The position numbers and the translations under genes are program-made. Shown piece by piece: positions 1 to 3,744 of a stretch of 5,066 nucleotides of DNA (positions are counted from its first letter, which is position 1; every line of letters begins with the position of its first letter). The DNA comes from Bacteroidales bacterium UBA3816. Lineage in GTDB: Bacteria; Bacteroidota; Bacteroidia; Bacteroidales; P3. The notes beneath the pieces were generated by a model. The model made no database searches. It was not told where the DNA came from and saw nothing but the letters and a program-made list of their open reading frames with translations. Location: the NCBI GenBank assembly GCA_002368955.1, contig DFDY01000109.1, forward strand, positions 1-5,066, in the 5' to 3' direction.

Positions 1-75
1 GCGCCGGCTCGTTTGAACGACTGGCTGAATGGGGATTGATAAGGCCAGCGCAGGAGGTTCGGGCGTAGGCTCGGG

Positions 76-169
76 CGGATTTGCAATCCGACCGCTGAGA
101 GTATAAGGATTTTCAATCCGATTAAAGCGCATTGCAAATGCTGATATTCAGTGCAGCCGGATTGCAATT
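76..169. repeat. Cluster of four small GGATT/AATCC-type palindromes (REP-like)
   Basis: Four related inverted repeats lie within about 95 bases: CGGATT-TGC-AATCCG (76-90), GGATT-TTC-AATCC (107-119), GCATT-GCA-AATGC (129-141) and GATTGCAATT (160-169). Each has a 4-6 bp stem around a 2-3 base centre. The stem sequence is seen directly. That they belong to a dispersed REP-like family, as found between genes in many Bacteroidales, is an inference. They may instead be binding sites or small RNA hairpins. Confidence 0.5.
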
Positions 170-215
170 GGCTTTCCCTTCGGCCGCCGACCGTTGGTTC
201 CGTCTGAGCGCAAAA

Positions 216-253
216 TCGCCCTTTTTGCTATCCCGACATGGCAAAAAGGGCGA
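216..253. terminator. Perfect 13-bp inverted repeat, possible minus-strand terminator
   Basis: TCGCCCTTTTTGC (216-228) is exactly repeated in inverse at 241-253 around a 12-base loop. Read on the + strand, the stem is followed by a mixed ACAATTATAC, which is a poor terminator tail. Read on the minus strand, it is followed by ATTTTGCG, a short T run. It could be a weak terminator for leftward transcription, an operator, or an end of a mobile element; nothing in the sequence decides between these. Confidence 0.45.
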
Positions 254-274
254 CAATTATACAAAAAGCAGTAA

Positions 275-298
275 AAAAGTGCAAATAATAACACTTTT
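275..298. repeat. Inverted repeat AAAAGTG/CACTTTT upstream of the promoter
   Basis: AAAAGTG (275-281) and CACTTTT (292-298) form a perfect 7-bp inverted repeat with a 10-base AT-rich spacer. It ends 23 bases before the -33 element of the promoter. It could be an operator or an AT-rich upstream element; its role is inferred from position only. Confidence 0.35.
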
Positions 299-321
299 CT
301 TGTAAATAATTGTGTAATTAC

Positions 322-352
322 TTGCACATATCAAAGGAAAGTATTACCTTTG
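322..352 (+). promoter_or_regulatory. Bacteroidetes-type promoter of the first operon
   Basis: TTG at 322-324 serves as the -33 box and TACCTTTG at 345-352 matches the -7 consensus TAnnTTTG exactly, with 20 bases between them. This fits the known Bacteroides primary sigma factor promoter. Transcription would start near 359-362, giving a leader of roughly 55 bases before the ATG at 416. The -7 box lies inside a perfect inverted repeat, CAAAGG (332-337) and CCTTTG (347-352), so a repressor bound there would block the promoter. It is the only exact -7 match with good spacing that I found in the window. Confidence 0.75.
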
Positions 353-374
353 CAATGTAAACATTAAACAACAA

Positions 375-407
375 CAATTTAGAACAGGGCGGCAACCTAT
401 AAGCGGC
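375..407 (+). repeat. 33-bp leader repeat, copy 1
   Basis: This copy and copy 2 (690-722) match at 32 of 33 bases; the only difference is A399 against T714. The core reads AATTTAGAACAGGG followed by CGGCAACC and AAGCGGC. It ends 8 bases before the ATG of the first gene. Its fixed place ahead of two unrelated small genes suggests a conserved 5' leader element acting on translation or mRNA fate. It has no strong stem-loop that I can see, beyond a weak AGG/CCT pairing. Confidence 0.8.
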
Positions 408-415
408 ACAGAGAC

Positions 416-637
416 ATGAAGACCTACAAAGTAACCAGAGAGATTGTTAAGGGCATCGACACCGTAACAGAGAAGGGCACACTGAAGAGCGGCCTGACCC
501 TCGCCCAAGCAGAGGCATACCTCGCCAGCATCAAGAAGAGGGCAAAGACCTCCACCAAGTTCGACGGCGTATTCCAAAGCGGACGACAGGTGCAAGTCCA
601 CACCGAAGATAAGATGTTTATCTTCCGCATCCGATAA
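416..637 (+). CDS. Small basic hypothetical protein (73 aa)
   Basis: I do not recognise this gene. The ATG at 416 lies 8 bases after the first leader repeat, about 55 bases below the predicted transcription start, and the frame stays open to TAA 635-637. The protein is Lys/Arg-rich and looks like a compact beta-alpha-beta fold: an N-terminal strand (TYKVTREIV, residues 3-11), a helix (LTLAQAEAYLASIKKRAK, about 27-44), and two C-terminal strands ending in MFIFRIR (67-73). There is no signal peptide or membrane segment. The basic charge would suit nucleic-acid binding, but this is only inference. It is the first gene of a likely operon with the genes at 732, 1008 and 1486, and a GC hairpin follows its stop codon by 8 bases. 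Codons favour C in the third position, as in its downstream neighbours. Confidence 0.75.
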   Translation: MKTYKVTREIVKGIDTVTEKGTLKSGLTLAQAEAYLASIKKRAKTSTKFDGVFQSGRQVQVHTEDKMFIFRIR

Positions 638-645
638 CACCCCAT

Positions 646-663
646 GGGAGGGACAACCCTCCC
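646..663 (+). terminator. GC-rich hairpin after the first gene, copy 1
   Basis: GGGAGGG (646-652) pairs with CCCTCCC (657-663) around an ACAA loop. No T run follows, so it does not look like an efficient intrinsic terminator. It more likely protects or separates transcript segments. A near-identical hairpin follows the third gene (1449-1468). Confidence 0.6.
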
Positions 664-689
664 CACTATAATAACCCAAATCAACAAAC

Positions 690-722
690 CAATTTAGAAC
701 AGGGCGGCAACCTTTAAGCGGC
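690..722 (+). repeat. 33-bp leader repeat, copy 2
   Basis: This is the second copy of the element at 375-407, with one mismatch. It ends 9 bases before the ATG at 732, so the spacing to the start codon is almost the same as in copy 1. No promoter matching TAnnTTTG is visible between the two genes, so it probably acts in RNA within one transcript. A short sequence before it (AACCCAAATCAACAAAC, 674-690 region) recurs at about 949-964, before the third gene. Confidence 0.8.
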
Positions 723-731
723 GACAAGACA

Positions 732-938
732 ATGAAACCACAAAGCATCCAAAACATCATCAACGAGACAAGCGAGTACGTCAACACTTATGTAGTGAAG
801 ACAGTAAGCGGAACCGAATACCGACTCACCAACGACGAGTGCAACTTGGTGGAGACAAGCGGCGACCTGCTGGTCTATCACGGAGACGATGGCACCATCT
901 GGATTGAGTGCGACAAAATCGAGAGCATAACAATTTAA
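732..938 (+). CDS. Small beta-rich hypothetical protein (68 aa), related to the domain at 3289 and 3741
   Basis: No named family is recognised. The ATG at 732 follows the second leader repeat by 9 bases. After a short N-terminal helix (residues 1-17) the protein is a run of short beta strands: YVVKTVSGTEYRL (20-32), DLLVYHG (45-51), GTIWIECDKIESITI (54-68). The pattern VKT-x-x-G...ND...VYH...IESI resembles the N-terminal part of the two paralogues at 3289 and 3741 (VKTSNGD...ND...VE-S/G-I). This suggests a small barrel-like or Sm/SH3-like fold, an inference from pattern alone. It is acidic overall, with no signal peptide or membrane segment. It lies 94 bases after the previous gene and 69 before the next, probably in the same operon. 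Confidence 0.75.
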   Translation: MKPQSIQNIINETSEYVNTYVVKTVSGTEYRLTNDECNLVETSGDLLVYHGDDGTIWIECDKIESITI

Positions 939-1007
939 TCAACCATAAACCCAAATCAACAAACAACAAGACACTGGTGGCAACAGGGTAAATTCAGCAC
1001 CGAAACA

Positions 1008-1442
1008 ATGAGACAAGACAAGTTTTTCAGCCAAGAGAGAATGAACATGCACCGCAACTTCCGCCAAATCTTCGACGAGACACCCGAAAGCGAGATGACC
1101 GCCGAGGACAAGCAAAAGGCACTCGACAGGCTCGACCGCATGATCATCGAGGAAGACGCAAAGCCACGCGCCAACTACCACATCTTCATCGACGCACACA
1201 CAGAGAACGAAGACTGCGTGACCATCTACCACAAGACCTTCGACGAGAACCCAGTGGGCAACCACACCACCTTCTACTCATGGCTGCACCGCAACTTCCC
1301 CCTCATCGACTGGCAAGGGGATGATGGCGACGACACCGACGAAGCCGAGAACACCGACTACTGCCAATATTGCTGCTACACCGAGGAAGAGGGCAAAGGC
1401 TACATCCTCGCCCTGTATCAGGCAGAAGAAATCAAACAATAA
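1008..1442 (+). CDS. Acidic hypothetical protein with a C-terminal Cys cluster (144 aa)
   Basis: I cannot assign a family. The ATG at 1008 is preceded by a leader with only partial likeness to the 33-bp repeat (GGTGGCAAC at 976-984). A second ATG at 1041 follows an AAGAGAGA purine run and could be the true start, removing 11 residues. The protein has a helical N-terminal half (residues 15-50, with EDKQKALDRLDRMIIEED), a central mixed region with aromatic residues (TFYSWLHRNFPLIDW, 88-102), a strongly acidic stretch (GDDGDDTDEAEN, 104-115), then YCQYCCY (118-124) with three Cys. The Cys group might bind metal, but a fourth ligand is not evident. Acidity of this kind occurs in phage DNA-mimic proteins; that is speculation. 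It is the third gene of the operon, followed by a GC hairpin and, 43 bases on, the XRE regulator. Confidence 0.75.
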   Translation: MRQDKFFSQERMNMHRNFRQIFDETPESEMTAEDKQKALDRLDRMIIEEDAKPRANYHIFIDAHTENEDCVTIYHKTFDENPVGNHTTFYSWLHRNFPLIDWQGDDGDDTDEAENTDYCQYCCYTEEEGKGYILALYQAEEIKQ

Positions 1443-1448
1443 CCCAAC

Positions 1449-1468
1449 GGGGAGGGGCAACCCTCCCC
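1449..1468 (+). terminator. GC-rich hairpin after the third gene, copy 2
   Basis: GGGGAGGG (1449-1456) pairs with CCCTCCCC (1461-1468) around a GCAA loop, a stable GNRA-type tetraloop in RNA. It lies between the stop of the acidic gene and the XRE start at 1486. It has no T run and nearly matches the hairpin at 646-663. It may limit or insulate expression of the regulator, since it ends 17 bases before its start codon. Confidence 0.6.
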
Positions 1469-1485
1469 ACAATCCCCCACGAACC

Positions 1486-1743
1486 ATGACCGAAGAACAA
1501 AAGCAAGCCACGCGCGACCGCATCGGCCTACGCATCGCCACCCTGCGCAAGTTGGCAGGGCTGAGCCAGGAGCAACTCTCCGAGCGTGCCGGGCTCCAGC
1601 GCACCCACGTCTCGCGCATCGAAGCCGGAAAGTATGCCGTCACCCTCGAGACCATCCAAGCCATCGCCGAGGGCCTTGGCATGACGGTGGACATCATCGA
1701 CCCGGCACTCGCCGACCTCGCACCATTGAAGCGGCTCACCTGA
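1486..1743 (+). CDS. XRE-family helix-turn-helix transcriptional regulator (85 aa)
   Basis: This is a small Cro/C1-type DNA-binding protein. The HTH core is clear: SQEQLSERAG (residues 27-36) is the second helix and RTHVSRIEAGK (39-49) holds the recognition helix, followed by TLETIQAIAEGLGMTVDII (53-71), the usual end of this domain. It is almost only the HTH domain, a common size for phage repressors and HipB/HigA-like antitoxins. The start at 1486 is chosen because the frame upstream to 1321 overlaps the previous gene and encodes Thr/Pro/Asn-rich sequence unlike the family. No clear Shine-Dalgarno precedes it. It is last in the operon, before a strong terminator. Possible targets are the inverted repeat over the promoter (332-352) and the CACGTG repeats (1845-1896). 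No toxin gene with a recognisable family lies beside it. Confidence 0.9.
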   Translation: MTEEQKQATRDRIGLRIATLRKLAGLSQEQLSERAGLQRTHVSRIEAGKYAVTLETIQAIAEGLGMTVDIIDPALADLAPLKRLT

Positions 1744-1761
1744 CCGCCACACACACACCCC

Positions 1762-1805
1762 AAAAAAGAGAGAGACACCCACCGCCACGGGTGCCTCTCT
1801 TTTTT
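1762..1805 (+). terminator. Strong intrinsic terminator after the XRE gene
   Basis: The left arm (1762-1780, AAAAAAGAGAG then ACACCC) pairs with the right arm (1789-1805, GGGTG then CTCTCTTTTTT) around an 8-base loop, with one small internal mismatch or bulge. The right arm ends in a T run and the left arm starts in an A run, so it should work in both directions. It separates the first operon from the HU-like gene. Confidence 0.85.
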
Positions 1806-1844
1806 GTGTAAACCCACGACACCACAATAGTCGGTTTATAGATT

Positions 1845-1896
1845 GACACGTGTCAATTTCAAAACGACACGTGACAGTTTCAAAACGACACGTGAT
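1845..1896. promoter_or_regulatory. Three direct repeats centred on CACGTG (21-bp period)
   Basis: GACACGTG occurs at 1845, 1866 and 1887, exactly 21 bases apart, so roughly two helical turns. The two full units share the tail TTTCAAAAC; the third is cut off after GACACGTGAT. The first unit is part of a perfect 14-bp palindrome, TTGACACGTGTCAA (1843-1856). Even spacing on one face of the helix suggests an array of protein-binding sites: operators for the HU-like gene 43 bases downstream, or iteron-like sites. The neighbouring XRE protein is a candidate binder, by inference. Confidence 0.65.
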
Positions 1897-1907
1897 GATA
1901 ATAATTT

Positions 1908-1915
1908 TACATTTA
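1908..1915 (+). promoter_or_regulatory. Weak candidate -7 element for the HU-like gene
   Basis: TACATTTA matches TAnnTTTG at all fixed positions but the last. No good TTG or TTTG lies 19-21 bases upstream; that position falls in the third CACGTG repeat. A start near 1922 would leave a leader of under 20 bases. If real, the repeats would overlap the polymerase site. Confidence 0.3.
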
Positions 1916-1939
1916 TAAACCATTAAAAACCGTAAGACA

Positions 1940-2437
1940 ATGGCTTTGAAACTAAGAGTAAAAAAGACGCTCTTCAAGCGGAAGATTGAAGGCGTGACAC
2001 AAGAGGGCTACATCGGCCGAGTGATCACCAACGGCACGAAGACCTTCGAGGACATCCTGAAGGCATCCACCCACGGCAGCACACTCGACTACCGCGAGGC
2101 TGAACTGGCCTGCAAGATGCTCATCGACGGCATCGCCGACAGCATCAAGCAGGGATACATCGTCGACCTGGGCGTGCTGGGCAAACTCTACCCCGCCGTG
2201 TCGGGCACATGGAAACAGGACCCCGAGGAACTGGCCATCGGCGACATGAAACCGAAGGTGAACTACAAGCCGGGCGACGACATCGCCGGAGCGGTGAAGG
2301 CGGCCCGCCTCTCTTGGACCACCGAGGAGGAGACCGACGAGAATGCCGTGGACGACGACGACGACAACACCAACACCGGCACGGGAGGCAACACCGGCGG
2401 CGGCAACACTGGCGGCGGCGGCGACCTCACGCCGTAG
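1940..2437 (+). CDS. HU/IHF-like histone-like DNA-binding protein with acidic Gly-rich tail (165 aa)
   Basis: It resembles the HU-related histone-like family of Bacteroidales, which bind and bend DNA in the nucleoid or phage genome. Residues 1-120 form the domain: basic N-terminal strand (LKLRVKKTLFKRK, 3-15), a helical part (residues 35-70, including YREAELACKMLIDGIADSIK), then the diagnostic GYIVDLGVLGKLYPAVSGT (72-90) and the arm-like MKPKVNYKPGDDI (103-115). The tail is low complexity: five Asp (138-142) encoded by a GAC run at 2351-2365, then Gly/Asn/Thr repeats (143-161). Such tails are typical of the family, but the Asp run is notable. The ATG at 1940 is chosen because MAL(K) starts are usual there. 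The gene is alone between a terminator and a hairpin, downstream of the CACGTG repeats. Confidence 0.85.
   Translation: MALKLRVKKTLFKRKIEGVTQEGYIGRVITNGTKTFEDILKASTHGSTLDYREAELACKMLIDGIADSIKQGYIVDLGVLGKLYPAVSGTWKQDPEELAIGDMKPKVNYKPGDDIAGAVKAARLSWTTEEETDENAVDDDDDNTNTGTGGNTGGGNTGGGGDLTP
2351..2431 (+). repeat. In-frame GAC and GGC/AAC microsatellite in the HU tail
   Basis: Five GAC codons (2351-2365) are followed by irregular repeats of AACACC and GGCGGCGGCAAC units. They encode the Asp run and the Gly/Asn/Thr linker. Slippage here would change tail length in steps of whole codons without breaking the frame. Confidence 0.6.
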
Positions 2438-2485
2438 CGACATCGGCCTTCCACAGCCCATTGACTACCATTTCTCCAACGAGAG

Positions 2486-2511
2486 AGCCGTCGTGTTGCA
2501 GCGCGGCGGCT
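2486..2511 (+). terminator. Hairpin after the HU-like gene
   Basis: An 11-bp stem (2486-2496 with 2501-2511) closes a TGCA loop. It contains three G-U pairs in RNA when read on the + strand and is followed by CATTTCTTAT, moderately T-rich. This is a plausible intrinsic terminator 48 bases after the HU stop codon. Read on the minus strand the G-U pairs become A-C mismatches, so it favours + strand function. Confidence 0.6.
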
Positions 2512-2533
2512 CATTTCTTATCTGCAAACCAAA

Positions 2534-2544
2534 AGGAACTATGA
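2534..2544 (+). promoter_or_regulatory. AGGAACTATGA start element, copy 1 (ahead of YopX)
   Basis: This is the first of five identical 11-base elements. The others, at 2982, 3282, 3734 and 4504, place their ATG as the start codon. Here the ATG (2541) is out of frame with the YopX reading frame, which starts at 2548. AGGA would pair with the anti-Shine-Dalgarno sequence and lies 10 bases from the YopX ATG but only 3 from its own ATG. Confidence 0.7.
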
Positions 2545-2547
2545 CCC

Positions 2548-2970
2548 ATGCGAACAATCAGATTCAAGGCGAGAGCCAAAAAGACAAAGGAATGGGTGGA
2601 GGGCTTATACGCCATCTTCTACGAAACCATCACAGGCGACGAGGGCGAGCCCGTCGGCTATCGTCAGTACCACTCCATCTATGTCATCGACGAGCCATGG
2701 CGACCCGACGGCGGCCACTGGGAGGAGGTCTATCCCCAGACCCTCTGCCAGCAAACCGACATGGAGGATGCCGACGGACTGCCCATCTGGGAGCACGACA
2801 CCGTGAGGGCGACTTCCATCGACCACCCCGACACCTACTTCGACGGCGAGGTGGTGTGGATGCAAACCTGCTTCGCCGTGGAAGACGAAACAGGACACCA
2901 CACCCCCCTCTGCCAACTCCGCGCACAATACAACATCACCGTGACGGGAAATAAATTCGAGGGAGTATGA
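2548..2970 (+). CDS. YopX family protein (140 aa)
   Basis: YopX-family proteins are common in phages and prophages of Firmicutes and Bacteroidetes; their function is unknown. The family layout is visible: an N-terminal RTIRFKARAKKTKEWVEG (residues 2-19, like the family's R-x-I-K-F-R-A-W start), a middle section VYPQTLCQQTDMEDADGLPIWEHD (61-84) corresponding to the Q-x-T-G-L-x-D-x-x-G-x-x-I-(Y/F)-E-G-D motif, a strand region GEVVWMQTCF (100-109), and the C-terminal ITVTGNKFE (130-138) matching the usual V-I-G-N-x-(Y/F)-E. The GD of the EGD motif is HD here. Length is typical. The start at 2548 is chosen because it gives the family N-terminus; the ATG 7 bases upstream is in another frame. It ends 18 bases before the next gene and is GC-rich, unlike the genes after it. 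Confidence 0.8.
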   Translation: MRTIRFKARAKKTKEWVEGLYAIFYETITGDEGEPVGYRQYHSIYVIDEPWRPDGGHWEEVYPQTLCQQTDMEDADGLPIWEHDTVRATSIDHPDTYFDGEVVWMQTCFAVEDETGHHTPLCQLRAQYNITVTGNKFEGV

Positions 2971-2981
2971 ACGAACACGCA

Positions 2982-2992
2982 AGGAACTATGA
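2982..2992 (+). promoter_or_regulatory. AGGAACTATGA start element, copy 2
   Basis: Contains the ATG (2989) of the 84-aa gene. AGGA lies only 3 bases from the start codon, shorter than usual for a Shine-Dalgarno site. Confidence 0.75.
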
Positions 2993-3243
2993 CAAAATTA
3001 TTTGGATTTACGAAGATTTTAGGCAATGAACATGTCATTTGCCTTGGAACTCGGTGCTTTATTTGGAATATCAGCATCATAAAAGTGCCGGAAGTGAACA
3101 AGCGAAGAATAAGGTTTTATAGGTTGATGGCAGATGCCGACTATGTTTTGTATCACATGACAGTAAACAGCGGAAAATACCGATTCTTCGGATGGATGTC
3201 TGCCCAACCTTTGGAAGAACTATATGACATGTTCGACCATTGA
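2989..3243 (+). CDS. Hypothetical protein, AT-rich gene (84 aa)
   Basis: No family is recognised. The start is fixed by the AGGAACTATGA element, 18 bases after YopX. The protein has alternating short strands and turns: KLFGFTKILGNEHVICLG (3-20), TRCFIWNISIIKV (21-33), a basic KRRIRFYRLMADADYVLYH (38-56), KYRFFGWMS (63-71), then an acidic helix PLEELYDMFDH (74-84). It is rich in aromatic residues and has no signal peptide or clear membrane helix. The gene is clearly AT-richer than YopX just upstream, with many A- and T-ending codons, so it may mark the left edge of a separately acquired block reaching to 4744. It is probably co-transcribed with its neighbours, because no terminator is visible between YopX and this gene. 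Confidence 0.75.
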   Translation: MTKLFGFTKILGNEHVICLGTRCFIWNISIIKVPEVNKRRIRFYRLMADADYVLYHMTVNSGKYRFFGWMSAQPLEELYDMFDH

Positions 3244-3249
3244 CACAAA

Positions 3250-3267
3250 CACGAATTATCACGAATT
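3250..3267. repeat. Tandem CACGAATT motif
   Basis: CACGAATT occurs at 3250-3257 and 3260-3267, separated by two bases, in the gap between two genes. The reverse complement, AATTCGTG, is at 4427-4434 in another gap. Short repeats of this kind are seen between genes in Bacteroidales; the role is unknown. Confidence 0.4.
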
Positions 3268-3281
3268 TACAGAAAATTTTT

Positions 3282-3292
3282 AGGAACTATGA
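3282..3292 (+). promoter_or_regulatory. AGGAACTATGA start element, copy 3
   Basis: Contains the ATG (3289) of the first paralogue. It is preceded by GAAAATTTTT, close to the GAAAATTT before copy 4, so the two paralogues share the flank as well as the element. Confidence 0.8.
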
Positions 3293-3714
3293 TTATTGTA
3301 AAAACTTCCAACGGCGACTTGTTCATCAATGACAAGAAAACGCTATTTGTCCAACATAACAGAGAAAATGAAACGGTGACAATCAAATGCCCGCAAGAAG
3401 GGCTGAATTGTATCATTAGCAACGTAGAAGGCATCCTCTACACTAATGATGCTCAGCCTACATCATGGCAGGATGAAGGCTCAGAAACACAACGGTTGCA
3501 CAAAATCCTAAAAGAAAAGTCTGAAACCATCGACCGACTGACTCTGCAAAAGAAAGCCATCGAAAACGACCTCCATCATTTTGCTTTTGAGATGGAGAAA
3601 GTGGCACGCCATTACAGCGGCAAAATACCAGCCGAAGTTGTCAGGCAGATTCTGACTCCGGCACTTGCAATGAAGTCGAAGGTGCTCAACAAATCCAACG
3701 ACCAGCAACAATAA
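3289..3714 (+). CDS. Hypothetical protein with N-terminal beta domain and coiled coil, paralogue A (141 aa)
   Basis: No named family is recognised. This gene and the next one are tandem paralogues. Residues 1-55 form a beta-rich domain starting MIIVKTSNGD and including NDKKTLFV and ISNVEGILYTNDA. A link (DEGSE, 62-66) leads to a likely coiled coil (LHKILKEKSETIDRLTLQKK, about 70-89, extending to about 96), then a helix GKIPAEVVRQILTPALAM (111-128) and a polar end with QQQ. The same order appears in paralogue B up to its residue 136. It is soluble by appearance, with no signal peptide. Oligomerisation through the coil is likely; the partner is unknown. The beta domain resembles the 68-aa protein at 732. 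The start is supported by the AGGAACTATGA element and by exact agreement with paralogue B. The gap to paralogue B is 26 bases. Confidence 0.8.
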   Translation: MIIVKTSNGDLFINDKKTLFVQHNRENETVTIKCPQEGLNCIISNVEGILYTNDAQPTSWQDEGSETQRLHKILKEKSETIDRLTLQKKAIENDLHHFAFEMEKVARHYSGKIPAEVVRQILTPALAMKSKVLNKSNDQQQ

Positions 3715-3733
3715 AAGACAATGACGAAAATTT

Positions 3734-3744
3734 AGGAACTATGA
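3734..3744 (+). promoter_or_regulatory. AGGAACTATGA start element, copy 4
   Basis: Contains the ATG (3741) of paralogue B. A five-codon frame ATG-ACG-AAA-ATT-TAG (3721-3735) ends with its stop codon overlapping this element, so upstream translation could couple to the start at 3741. It may also be chance. Confidence 0.75.

Larger units (their letters stand above)
1..321. other. Non-coding stretch upstream of the first promoter
   Basis: I see no convincing gene here. Two + strand frames are open at the left edge and could be the 3' end of an upstream gene: one ends at TGA 37-39 (last residues RLNDWLNGD) and one at TAG 66-68 (FERLAEWGLI...). They are too short to choose between. The rest holds the small-palindrome cluster, the 13-bp inverted repeat and the AAAAGTG/CACTTTT inverted repeat listed separately. 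Base composition changes sharply near 255: GC-rich to the left and AT-rich to the right, as expected just before a promoter. Confidence 0.5.

Noticed and set aside
3..68. 3' end of an upstream gene at the left edge
   Set aside because: Two frames are equally plausible (stops at 37-39 and 66-68) and too short to identify, so no gene is called.
1321..1485. N-terminal extension of the XRE protein by 55 residues
   Set aside because: It overlaps the acidic gene, is Thr/Pro/Asn-rich, and XRE proteins of this type start shortly before the HTH, as with ATG 1486.
1008..1743. Toxin-antitoxin pair formed by the acidic protein and the XRE protein
   Set aside because: The XRE protein is antitoxin-like in size, but the preceding protein shows no RelE/HigB, HipA or other toxin motif, and a hairpin separates the two.
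1845..1896. CRISPR array
   Set aside because: The repeats are directly adjacent with no unique spacers, only three units occur, and no cas gene is present.
1278..2461. Long minus-strand open frames opposite the acidic, XRE and HU genes
   Set aside because: They mirror the GC-rich codon pattern of the + strand genes, have no recognisable motif and no promoter on that strand.
2209..2544. 111-codon + strand frame inside the HU gene
   Set aside because: It is almost wholly Arg/Gly/His repeats from the GAC/GGC microsatellite read in another frame, so it is not a real protein.
2343..2954. 203-codon open frame across the HU tail and YopX
   Set aside because: It overlaps two well supported genes in another frame and encodes Arg/His/Pro/Thr-rich low-complexity sequence, typical of a shadow frame in GC-rich DNA. 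Only its part from ATG 2541 is kept as an open question because of the start element.
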